Of a DNA stretch of 64,000 nt, positions 45,301 to 56,459 are shown piece after piece (within the stretch, counting starts at the first letter, position 1; each line of letters opens with the position of its first letter). This DNA comes from Limnephilus marmoratus. Its lineage: Eukaryota; Arthropoda; Insecta; Trichoptera; Limnephilidae. The stretch lies in the NCBI GenBank assembly GCA_917880885.1, contig OU862928.1, positions 40,102,962 through 40,166,961 of the forward strand, read 5' to 3'. The notes under the pieces were generated by a model. It had not been told where the DNA came from. It ran no database searches and saw only the letters and a list, made by a program, of their open reading frames with translations. The position numbers and the translations under genes are program-made.

Positions 45301-45780
45301 TTGAAACGTTGCTAAAAATTACTTTGGCCGTGTTTGGTGACCAGATCTGAATAGCCAAGTAATTCTTCGCTTCCTCTTCCCCATCTCCTGCCCTTCCCCA
45401 CCACCTTCTGCCTCATACTATACCCCATAGTCATGTCATAGTCTCACTGGCTCCAGACGGGAGCATTTGGGTCTCTTGTGCGGTATTCACATAAATATAA
45501 AATTAAAAATTATGCACACGAATAAATATTTCAAAATGAGATATTTTTTACAATCCAACTGAATATTAGGTACTCTTTTATTCATGAATACCGCACAAGA
45601 GTCCCAACTGCTCCCGTCTGGAGCCAGTGGGACTATCACCCCCAATTGGGGTATGTTGTGAGGCTGAAGGTAGTGGGGGAGGGGAAGGAGTTAGGGAAGA
45701 TGGAGGTGGGGAAGTACCTGACTTTTCAGATCTGGTCACTAAACACGGCTAAAGCCATTTCAAGTAACGTTTCAATTCTT
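45297..45780. mobile_element. Foldback MITE with ~230-bp arms
   Basis: AGAATTGAAACGTTGCT at the left pairs with the right end AAGTAACGTTTCAATTCTT. Inner shared blocks are GTGACCAGATCTGAA and GGCTCCAGACGGGAGCA. The loop is about 110 bp AT-rich. No gene. Confidence 0.8.
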
Positions 45781-46160
45781 CCACTCTAATGGCCGTAAAA
45801 TAAAATGAAAAAACAAAAACCAAAATATTAAAAAAATATAACAAATTGTTTTTTTGTGTAGGTATCTACTTTATACCTACTGTGTTTATGTATCTATTTA
45901 TGTCTACGCACTTCAATACACAAATTACAAATAACTACTACTTATTAAAATTCTGGAAGCGAGAATTCAACATCTTTATCTGAACCATACTGTAGGTCCA
46001 GCTTCGCGTGAACTATAGGTACGTGAAACCCGGCTTCTAGCGGAACGAAATCTAGTTCCAAAAACGTCCGCTTGCAACGGCTGATGTGTGAGCGGTGCAG
46101 TCGGAATCGAAATTATGATTTGCTGGTATGACAGCCTTAAAACAAATAAAAAAGCCCAAA
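45781..46160. other. Unassigned interval before the RTE resumes
   Basis: AT-rich with no recognised motif. The RTE coding sequence resumes at about 46160 (AAGCCCAAAAACAAAATTAA). Confidence 0.4.
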
Positions 46161-46172
46161 AACAAAATTAAA

Positions 46173-48235
46173 ATGGATATCTCGAAACTCCACGAAGAAG
46201 TGGTCAGAAATAAGGTATCTCAGACTTTGAACGATAATATTAAGCTACTCCCTTGTGATCCATAGATAGAAATACAAACACAATGGGATAACCTTAAGTC
46301 AGTTATATGTGAAACCTGTGATACAAATTTGAAAGCTGATAAGCAAATTAGAAAAAAGAATTGGATGACTGACCACATCCTGAACTTAATGGATGAGAGA
46401 CGTAAACACAAACATAATGAGACACAATATAAAAACTTACAAAGAACGATTAGATGTGAAATTAAAAAAGCCAAAGAAGAATGGATGAAGTCACAGTGTG
46501 AAGAACTAGAGTCGTACAGTCGTAGTCACAATGCATTCAAACTTCACAAAAAAATTAAGGAAATTACGGGCACTTCTAGAAGAATTACTCCATCATGTTT
46601 AGTTGACGATTCCAATAAATTAATATTGGATGAAAAAGATATTTTACAAACATGGGAAAAGTACATTCATGATACATTCAAAGATATTAGACCTGATATT
46701 AATATTCCTAATGATCAATTGCATGGACCATCGATTTTAAAATCAGAAATTCTTCATGCGATAAAGACTTCAGACAATCGAAAAGCGTGCGGACCAGACG
46801 ATATTCCAGTTGAGGTGTTGAAGCTCTTTAATGATGAAAATGTTGACTACCTGTTGAGGTTATTTAACTCTATATATGACACAGGGAATATACCCCAAGA
46901 TTGGCTAAAATCCACCTTCGTGACATTGCCTAAAAAACAATACCCTAAGAAGTGCAGTGACTATCGATTAATAAGCCTGATTAGTCATGTCCTTAAATTA
47001 TTCCTTAAAATAATACATGCCAGGATACGCAATAAGTGCGAGCAGGACTTGGATGACACTCAGTTTGGCTTCAGAAATGCGTTCGGGACGCGTGAAGCAT
47101 TATTGTCTATCGACGTACTATTGCAAAAGTGTCGTGACCAAAGAAAGGAAGTCTTTGCCTGTTTTATTGACTATGAAAAGGCATTTGACAGGGTAAAACA
47201 TGCTGACCTAATGAAAATGCTTGCGGATTGTAACGTTGACACCAAAGACCAGAATTTCATTAAAAACCTGTATTGGTTCCAAACAGCAGAAATAAGACAT
47301 GGGAATGAGAGATCTAATGCAATTGCCATTCAGCGTGGAGTACGACAAGGCTGTATCCTGTCGCCACTATTGTTTAATCTCTATTCCAACCATGTCTTTA
47401 AAAGAGCCCTAAGTAATACTGAGAAGGGTCTGAAGATCAACGGAGTTGTCATTAATAACATAAGATACGCAGATGATACTGTATTACTAACTGACTGTAT
47501 CGATGACCTCCAAGACCTATTAAATCTTGTTAATAATGCTGGTGAGCAACTGGGCCTAACAATCAACGTCAATAAAACTAAATGGATGACATTTGGACGA
47601 CTAAATCATTCTATATCAGTGATACAGTTAAATGGTTGCAATGTCGAAAAGGTGGAAAGATTTAGATACCTCGGCAGTATTCTCACGGAGACTCTTGACC
47701 CAGATGTGGAGGTTAGATGCAGAATTGAAGCAACAAGAACTGCGTTCATTAAAATGAAATCCCTCTTCTGCAATGACAATATCAGCTTAAAACTAAGGCA
47801 GAGAATGCTAAAATGTTATGTGTGGTCGGTCTTGCTCTTGGATGTGAAACATGGACCTTGAAAGTAAATACCATGAACAGGTTAGAGGCTTTTGAAATGT
47901 GGCTTCACCGGAGAATGCTCAAGGTCCCATGGACCGACATGATCACCAACACAGAAATTCTCAGGCGGGCTAGAGCAGATAGAGAACTGCTTACATTAAT
48001 TAAAGTCAGGAAAATTTCATATCTGGGTCATATACTTCGAGGGAAGAAGTATCACTTGCTCCATTTGATATTGAGAGGCAAGATAGAGGGTCGCCGAGGG
48101 CCTGGTCGGAGACAAATGTCTTGGCTGCGTAATATACGAGAGTGGACCGGCATTAGAAGTGTGGAGGAGCTATTCCGGGCAGCGCAAGACAGGGAGACAT
48201 TCTCAAGAGTGATCGCCAACGTCGGGGGGACCTGA
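46173..48235 (+). pseudogene. RTE reverse transcriptase and C-terminal domain
   Basis: Continues the endonuclease block (KMDISKLHEEVVRNKVSQTL). One in-frame stop at about 46263 precedes a 510-aa open stretch with CFIDYEKAFDRVKH, GVRQGCILSPLLFNLY and IRYADDTVLLTDC, the RT boxes with catalytic YADD. A frameshift near 47815-47860 leads to the C-terminal part (LEAFEMWLHRRMLKVPW, GRRGPGRRQMSWLRNIREW). Two lesions only, so it decayed recently. Confidence 0.88.
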
Positions 48236-49193
48236 TACGGCACACAAAGAAGAAGAAGAAGATATTTACCCCAATTTACGCTGCACTTTGAAATGCGCCT
48301 GCGCGGACTTTTGTATTTTTGAAGCGAGTTCGTGACCGTTAGATTTTTATAGGTTATGTAGGATAAATTTTAGAGAATCGGGTTATTTGCACGGAATTGT
48401 TATGTCGCACTTTTTTTCGATGTATTTAGAGAATAACGGAATGAAGAAATGCACTATGTAATGCGTGCGGGTTCCTGTCAGAGAACAAAACACTATTTGA
48501 GAGAGTCACTATTTGAGATAGCAGGTAGAAGTTATTCAGAAAAAACGAAATAAAAACCTCACACTTTGGCAGTTAAGAAGTGGCTCCTGATACTAAGAAG
48601 GTAGAATAACACTTTAAAACAGAATTCACTAGGGTGAGTTGGGGTAAATCCGGATTTGGGGGAAGATCGAAAAACTCGATTTTCGTGGTACCCTGGCAAC
48701 CTATAAAATGCCCCTATACCTCTAGAGGAGCGCTATTTCATTACGCATAGAACCCCCTTCGGTCGGCTCTAGGAAGCTAAAGCGTTAGGTTGTGAGTCGC
48801 GTTTTTTGAACAGGTTAAATTTTGCGGAAAATTGTGAGATAATCGATCTTACCCCCATCATAAATATCTACGGATCCAGGTAGGCTATTGAATTGATTTC
48901 AAATCCATTGTGTATTATTTTTAGATAAAAAATAGTTTTGGAAGGTTCCAGTGTCTAATCTGCTTCGGTTTCGGCTGTAGCTTTCTTTTCGATCTTACCC
49001 CTTGACATATTTCCCGGGGAAAGATCGGAATATGACCCTTCCGACCTTATCCCTTTTGCGGTTTCCATACAAATAGCCACGTATTCTCAAACTAAGAGGT
49101 CACAGCGCTGTACCGGGCGGACGCCGCTATTCCCGTAGATCATTCATATTAGAACGTTTATATAAATGATATAATAGTTTAAAAAAATTTTAA

Positions 49194-49400
49194 ATGTATA
49201 GCTTTTCATTTTTTCAAGGTTGTTATGCCGCGGAACTACTGCAGAAAGACTGCTTTTATTTACTAATGAAGACATACATAAAGAAGATCACAAAGTATGG
49301 AATATCAGTTTCTACTCTACATGACCGCGTTAAAGGGAAAATAGCTTCAAAGAGTGATACTCTTGGAAGACCAAATTATTTATTTAAATTAATAAATTAC
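49194..49400 (+). pseudogene. pogo/Tigger transposase N-terminal relic
   Basis: ATG at 49225 gives MPRNYCRKTAFIY before a stop; one frame over reads KKITKYGISVSTLHDRVKGK and then GRP, the Psq-type helix-turn-helix of pogo transposases (AA..YGIP.STL.D..KGK). A TTTTTCAAG acceptor-like site lies upstream. The DDE core is not found in the window. Confidence 0.7.
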
Positions 49401-49504
49401 TTCGTTTTTACCACTTTTATTGTCAGCAAAGCTGACTTCTTCAGGGTTTTGAAAAATTATTTATGATGTTCTGATAAAAAAATATGCACAAGCTACATGT
49501 ATGC

Positions 49505-49705
49505 TTTATAAGACTGGTCAGTGGTTGAGTGGGCATAGCGTTTGGGTCCCACCCGAGCGTCGCGTGTTCGATTCCTCGGCTGGCTGAGTCCTCCATCACA
49601 ACACAAGCAACATTTTCGGCTTTCTGTGGTGGTAGTAGGAGATTTTCAAACATTGTTGGGTTATTCGTAACCCGGGAATGTTTCTCTTTCTTTATAAAAA
49701 AAAAA
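49505..49705 (+). mobile_element. tRNA-derived SINE (family 2)
   Basis: Box A TGGTTGAGTGGG and box B TGTTCGATTCC are spaced as in tRNA genes. The 3' end is TCTTTATAAAAAAAAAATAA, an A-rich tail. It is not a functional tRNA, because acceptor pairing is absent. Confidence 0.75.
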
Positions 49706-49740
49706 TAAGTATAAACACCACACAAATATATATATAAATA

Positions 49741-50880
49741 CAGTAGAACCCCATTAATTCCACTGGACATTAAAAATAAAATTTGAAATCAACAAATTCC
49801 CGCGTAATTCAAAATTTCATGAAGAAAAAAATCGCCAATAATCGAGTAATAATATGACTTATTCCCTTGTAAATCGAATTTTAAGCGCTGCGATCGGCCC
49901 CACATTCGAAGTAAATTCATAAAGACACGATATTTTCCGAGTAAATCAAATTTTGCGGCCGGAAAACGTCGCGGCGGTCCTTTTAAACTTATAAAAATGA
50001 GAAATATTACCGCTTAAAACGAATTTTCCCAGCCTATTTCCAACGTAGCCGGCCCTATGAATTCAGATACTCGAAGTAAATTCGTAAAAATATGATATAT
50101 TCGTATATGTCGCGGCCGGCCCTCTAAATTCATATACCACCTATTCGAAATAAATTCACAAAAATACCGTAAGTAGGCAAGTTCCGGAATAAACGAAATT
50201 TGGCGGCCGAAACCCGTCGCAGGCAACCATTCAGATACCCATTCAAAATAATTACCTAAGAAAACCGAAGACTTCCGCGTAAATAATATTTTTGCGGCTT
50301 ATTATCGCCGCGGCCGGCTCTTCAAATTTAGATATTTGAAGTAAATTCGTGAAAATACCATATATTTTGCGTAAATCGATATTTCGCGAACGAATCCCAT
50401 CGCAGCAGGCCCTCTAAATTGTGATAGATACCTACCTATTGGAAATAAATTCTTCAAATTCGATATATTTCTGCGTAAATCGAAATTTCGCGGCCGATTT
50501 CTATCGCAGCCGGTCACTCTAATTCAAATATTCGAAGTAAATTCGTAAAAATACCGTTAAGTTCCGCGTAAATCAAATTTTGGCGGCTATTTACCGCCAC
50601 GGCGCAAGCCCTTCAAAATTCGAATATTCAAAGTAAATTTATAATAATACTATAAATTTTTTTGTAAATCGAAATTTCGCAGCCAATTTCCACCGTAACC
50701 GTCCCATTAAATTAATATTTCGAAGAAAATTCGTAAAAATACGACATTCCAATGTTAACCAATTCAGATTTAGCAGATAATAATATTTACGAATTAGGAC
50801 GATGTTAACCGCGTAAATCGACATTTTACGGCGTTTTACCACCACTGTCTGTCAAATTCAGATTAACGAAATTATATATA
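49741..50880 (+). repeat. Degenerate ~120-bp tandem array behind a pogo-type terminus
   Basis: CAGTAGAACCCCATTAATTC after TA resembles a Tigger/pogo terminal repeat. Behind it, units containing TTCGAAGTAAATTCGTAAAA, CGCGTAAATCGAA and GCGGCCGG-type blocks recur about nine times with 20-30% divergence. No opposite terminus was found and there is no coding sequence. Confidence 0.75.
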
Positions 50881-51559
50881 TATTTTTTGTTGGAGTGATT
50901 TATAATTTTCCACTAAGTGGGCATTTAAAAAATATGTTTTTTCAGATCTTGTTTCCAAAACATTTTGAGAACACTTTGCCGATCTCACCCCGCAAGGGGG
51001 AAGACCGGTATACCAAAATTATAAATGGCCTATTTTTGTTGTATACGTAAACAATTAAAATGTTATGCATGCTAATTTGGCAACAAAAGGTAAGATGAAG
51101 TGTCGTTATTAGCAAATCTTATGTCTAATATGCTTAATTGCAATTTTAGAATGAATGCCGGTCTTGCCCCAAAAAATCCGGATATTACCCCACGTCGAAA
51201 AATAATTTACAGGAAGTTTTGATTGGCAGTTTTTGGGTATTTTACTGTGGATAACTCGATTAATAAAAATTTACTCACATAGTTAAGGCCCCGCTATCGC
51301 TACCCAGAATTGAAATTTGCGAAATCCCATCTCTAAAACTTTGAAATTTTTACTACAGGGGTAACTTATCGTTTTCGGATTCGGATAACCCGTATTAACG
51401 CCATCTGTGAAGCTCATCGAAAACTAAATTGATTTTACCAAATAAAGAAAAATACCGATTATTGTCAATCTGTGGGATATTACGTATTAAATAAATTAAA
51501 TATATTTTTAAAATTTTATATTAAAATGTTACTTATGTATTACGTATATACAGGATATA

Positions 51560-51898
51560 ATGGACGCACTTGGCTTACTTTATAGCAGTGATAGCTGGCA
51601 TTATTTGGAGTAAAAAAAGTTACTAAATTTTTGGTCGAAGGTCACTTTTTTGATGATATTTTTGTTTTGGATTCAATTTTTTTTCTTCAAAACCACAATT
51701 TTTTTCCACATGTCACCAGTCACTCAGCCGAGTAACAACTCTTCAACCTGTGCCGAACTACTTAATACCTAGTGAGTTTTAAATTTTGTAGATCACAAAA
51801 AAAACATAAAAAATGTCACTGGCGACCAAAATTTAATTTAGATTTTTATTCCAAATGATATCAGAAATCACTGGCAAAAGTAAGTCGAGTACGTCCTT
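51560..51898. mobile_element. 339-bp mariner-type MITE
   Basis: AATGGACGCACTTGGCTTAC and the right end (TAAGTCGAGTACGTCCTTT) are imperfect inverted repeats about 90 bp long, flanked by TA. Confidence 0.7.
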
Positions 51899-52139
51899 TA
51901 CACACCGTTCGGAGAAGTTAAGTAATTTAGTCGAGTAGCGAGTAACTCTCCAGTCCAATGACAAAAATGCTACTAAATTTACACGATTCTACTTGATATT
52001 ACAATAAAAAAAGATACATAACTTTTTTTCGAAATTTCAACGTCTTGCGGTAGTTTGCGGATAAAAAGGTTGAATTTTTGTATGGAAAAAATATATTTTA
52101 TTGAAAAATATTTTTGTTTGGGAAAAAGATTATTTATAT

Positions 52140-52760
52140 TTGAGGGAGCGGGCCTCCAGTTGATGGAGCGGGCCGGATCGGCAGAGACGGCAGACAGAAA
52201 TGAAAGGCGTCAGTCAAAGATGTGAGTCGTTTTTATTGTGCTACGTAGCGGTAGTTAATGAGCCAGGGGCGTAGACGGAAGAGCAGACAGTGATGGTGCG
52301 CTGTAAGATGTGATGATGGTCAGGAAGCTGCAGTGGTGAAGATAACGCCTCTTCAGATCACTAGAGTGGTAGATGCTGACCAGTTCCAGGCGGTCGCTCG
52401 ACGTCATGAGGACAGAGATGACGGCTGTGACTTCGGTGAGCTGGAGTCACACGCAGGGCAGGAAGAACACCTTGTGAGGCGATGAGGAGAATCTCTGCGG
52501 CAGCGAAACATGACAGGCTTCGGAATGCCGGAGATCGAGTTACTTCCCAAACAGAAAGCACAGCGGGCTTTGCGGGAGAAGACATCTCAAGTCGTGGTGC
52601 GGCGGACCGGACTGCGAGACAGCGGTGGTGGATGAGAGCCTCGAAGGTGTTACGGAGAGTCCGAGATGCTGCGCTGGAGAATGCGTGTAAATCACATAGC
52701 GTCTGTATAACGTCTTGACGGTTCCTCGCTTGCCGGCATTGCATTGACTAGAAAAATTTA
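52140..52760. other. GC-rich 620-bp segment of unknown nature
   Basis: Base composition jumps to about 55% GC inside AT-rich sequence. Frames of 127 aa (minus) and 78 aa (plus) overlap but show no known motif. It may be a fragment of a foreign or LTR-type element; no terminal repeats were found. Confidence 0.4.
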
Positions 52761-52766
52761 CAATCC

Positions 52767-53862
52767 TATCGGAAAAAACGAACGTGACAAAAGAACGGGA
52801 CCATTTGTTTTTTCTTGATGTTCTAAAAACTATGGACAGGGAATTTGAATGTTTCGGTACTTATTTCAAATGGCGAAAGATAATGCGTCGCCACATATTA
52901 TTCTAAGCTTTTTTTCATATCAAAAGGATTTGCACACTAGGTACCTCCTAAGGACGTAAACTTGTACTCCAACAGAATTATTTTTTGTGATTATTTAAGA
53001 AACTGGGGCATTATTTATGCACATTGGTGAGAAATGTAGTTATAATAATAAAATCTGGTATTTACCGCTAATTTTATAGTTGAAAACGGGTTATAAAGAA
53101 TTAAAATCGTTGTACGTAAAATATTTTAATGGTAAGGTATTGTTTTTATTAATCTTAAATATAAAGAACTTACATCCCCGGGTATCGGTTTGAATAAAAA
53201 AGTTATTATTGTTACGAATTTGCTGAAAATGAATAAAATGTGAGTTTTGAGCAAACAAAAATTATTAGTGTAAGTGTACCGCCTTAAGGACTAATAAATA
53301 AGAAGACTTTTTGTAATTATTTATTTATTAATTTAAACAATTAAATAATTATACAGAGTAATATAACATTTATGCATCATAAAATTACATTCCAACAATT
53401 TTTTTTATGTTGTAAGGACTCTCACAAAAAACAGTTTCTGTATTTATGCGTGGATGGGACATTATTTATTCACATAGGTAAGAATTTTTTTTTACTACAA
53501 GTACTATTTTTAATAGTTGAAGTTATCAGTAAACTTTCAATTTAATTTTGAACTTTATTGGTTATAATTTACGATCTACTTTTAACTTTTCTAAAACTTA
53601 TTTGTTTAAATTGTCAAATATTATTTTTAATCACAAACAAAATACAATGAATAATTAATTGGTGGTTCCGATATGTGCCAATAAATATGGTAAAAGAACC
53701 TTAAACTATGTTGTCTTAAAAATACAGTTAACTATAAATGACAATAAAAAATAATACCATTTGTATCGCAAAAACCAAATACCATCAAAGTAAATGGCTA
53801 TGAGATACAGATATTTACATAATATATTGATGCCCTACTGAAGCATTTATATTTCTAACTGG
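52767..53862. other. AT-rich interval with a weak direct repeat
   Basis: GCATTATTTATGCACATTGG (53010) resembles ACATTATTTATTCACATAGG (53460). No gene seen. Confidence 0.4.
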
Positions 53863-54694
53863 AATAGGCCACTTGCATTGAATTCATAACGACTTGGAAA
53901 AAATCGTGTGGATAGATTTTTTTATTAAAATTGCGAAAATGTTAGTAATTTTTTTTAGAAATGTGCAGTTTTTCATTTTTAAATAAATAAATCCATTATT
54001 TGGGCTCGTGACGTCACTACATAAAAATGTCTCGTTTCCGAAAATGTTCCTATTAATTTTGTAAAATTCCTCACTGATTTATTTTTTTTATATGGCATCA
54101 CTTTGATTTCAGGCGAATTTTTGAATTCGTTCACTAGATGTATTGTTTGTTCTCTGCAAACTTATCATTTGGTCTGACTTTTTGACAGATGTTCTGAAGA
54201 GAACCCCATACATTTTACGGTGTCCGTTCGTGTTTTAGAAGTATAATTATAATGGTGCGGATTTTAACAAAATCAAATTTTATAATATTCTTATTTTTAT
54301 TACAATTTACAAGTACAAGTATATTACATTTGATTTAGTAATATAGACGTTGAAGATTATAATGATTTATGATCAATAAGATGGATCAAGGAAAAAAATA
54401 TTTATGAGATTTAATATTTTTGGTGTGCCTCGATATTCTCCTGTGCCATTCGCGTGGAAAACGTTCTTTTTTTTAAATTGTTTTCAGCTATGTAATTATC
54501 ATTTTTTCGCACCCATAAAATTATGTTCCGTCTTTCCGGTTTATAAAAAATGGTCTGATTTTTCGGATTTAAATTTTCAAAAAAACCCTAGGGTTTCAAA
54601 AATACGATTAAAAAAAAGAAAAATACAGAATGTCTTAGAATAATTGTCTAAACCGGAGAAAAAAATTAAAAAAGTATGATGCAAGTGGCCTATT
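53863..54694. mobile_element. 832-bp MITE
   Basis: AATAGGCCACTTGCAT at the left and ATGCAAGTGGCCTATT at the right are perfect 16-bp inverted repeats. The interior is AT-rich, with GCTCGTGACGTCACTAC at 54003. The superfamily is unknown and the TSD unclear. Confidence 0.75.
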
Positions 54695-55315
54695 GACATT
54701 CTGTGGAAAAGTAATATCATCATATTTTGAAATAACTCATTTTCCTACCTATATAATATATTAAACTATTTATGTTGTAAGGTTTAATCTGCTATTTATA
54801 TTTATTCTATTCTGTTAATTTAACCAGTTGATACTTGTGTTAATTTATTATCATATCATCACTCGAATATATATCCTTTTAAAATTTACCATGTTATTGC
54901 ATAAGATGTTGTCACTACGTACCTGTTGACAAACTACATACAAAATAGTGTATTAGGTTTTACTTTTAATAAATTAAAGATTAAATAAAAATCTCAGGTG
55001 CTACAGTTTGAAAACCACCATAAGTAGACATAACCGCTGTCGCCACGTGCGTGTCACCAGCCAGCGTGTTGTTGTAAAAAACTTTGACTTGACACAAATC
55101 GAATTCTTGAACATTATTACGTTTATTGAAACGCTGTCTAAAAGGCATATGTAAGGTGTTTTTTGTTGTTGTTGTAGTTAGATAGGTGATTACATTTTCT
55201 CAAATAAAGTCCGCGGGGTGTACCTTGCACAACATACGGAAGTTAGAAATTTTTGTGTTTGAAAAAATTAGTTTCGGCCCAGACCGACTGGAAGAAAAAC
55301 TAGTTTCAGTGTAGA
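54695..55315. other. AT-rich interval without recognised genes
   Basis: No convincing frame or repeat seen. It belongs to the interior of the pogo-like element. Confidence 0.4.
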
Positions 55316-55509
55316 CGTTATTGACGGTTCACGACGAGTTCATCGAAAACGAATTCATCGAAAATCAATTCATCGAAAATCAATTCATCGAAAGCAAATT
55401 CATCGAAAACGAATTCATCGAAAACCTATTCATCGAAAATCAATTCATCGAAAATCAATTCATCGAATGATCAATTCATCGAATCATCAATTCATCGAAA
55501 AAATATATT

Positions 55510-55812
55510 TTGTTGATATTTGAGAGAAATGCAGAGCGGACCGATAAGTCAAAAAAGCATTGGTTAATAAAAGTTGACAGTAAATTTATATACCTAGGTA
55601 TAAAAAAAATTGATAATAAAACTTTGGACAAGGAAACTAATTTACATAAAAGATTAATTAGTAAAATGGTTTTCATAAATAAATATGAATGTGTTAACTA
55701 TAAAACGGACATCGAGAACCTTAGAAATTTGTATAAAAATATAATTAAAAATACCTATATAGTGTTTTCTATTATGAGATATGATTGGATTGATTTTGAA
55801 ATTATAATTTGA
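55510..55812 (+). CDS. Small ORF of unknown function
   Basis: A 100-aa Lys/Ile/Asn-rich frame directly inside the left repeat array (ERNAERTDKSKKHWLIKVDS). I recognise no domain. It may be a piece of a transposon protein. Confidence 0.3.
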   Translation: MLIFERNAERTDKSKKHWLIKVDSKFIYLGIKKIDNKTLDKETNLHKRLISKMVFINKYECVNYKTDIENLRNLYKNIIKNTYIVFSIMRYDWIDFEIII

Positions 55813-56459
55813 TTCATTTTTATTTACCTACAGTACGTAATTTTATAAAATTAAAATTTAACATATAATGTGCTCAGCACAAAGCTCATGCATTCTCTAA
55901 TAGTATATTATATATGGTATTTATTTGATTATTTTTTGCTTTGTTTTTACTTACATACCTTATATGTGTAACCTGCGAACTTAGAAATTGATTCTTTTCA
56001 GCTCTGAGCAAGCCCACACTTGTCAACTGCGAGACTTTTCTGCGCGGCGGCCTGAAGTGACGTGGGACTCGTTCGCTCCGAAATGGAAGTATGCGGGGTG
56101 CTAATGCTAGCTACATAAATATACAAACCACCCAGCTAGCTACAACTTGTGATACAGGGGTAGTACAGCGCTTTATTATTTCCGTTCGAAAATAAGCAAG
56201 TTTAAGTACCTTTGTAATATTTTTAGGCTTACCATACGTCCCGATTTGACCGGGATTATCCCGGTTTCATACACCGGTCCCGGAGTCCCGGCCGTTTTTA
56301 TATTTTGTCTCGTTTGCGGGAGCACTGTATATTTATCTATTCTGTGGGGCTGTGTCAGAGGCTGGCGACTCGAGCGAACGGCGGCGCCGTGCGCCAAGTT
56401 TCCTATCCTGGCTGCAACTCTTCTTCTCGAAAAAAAAAAATAAATAAAACGGCGCTTGC

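Larger units (their letters stand above)
37826..48261 (+). mobile_element. RTE-type non-LTR retrotransposon, 5'-truncated and split
   Basis: An 11-bp TSD ATATTTACCCC flanks it (37815-37825, 48262-48272). The 3' end is an AGAAGAAGAAGAAG microsatellite, as in RTE elements. Its two coding blocks (endonuclease 37830-38570, RT 46173-48235) are separated by about 7.6 kb of later insertions. It lies antisense in the leader/start of ORF1 of the host non-LTR element. Confidence 0.9.

Noticed and set aside
49515..49590. Functional tRNA gene
   Set aside because: Same reasoning: Pol III boxes without a cloverleaf and with an A-rich tail.
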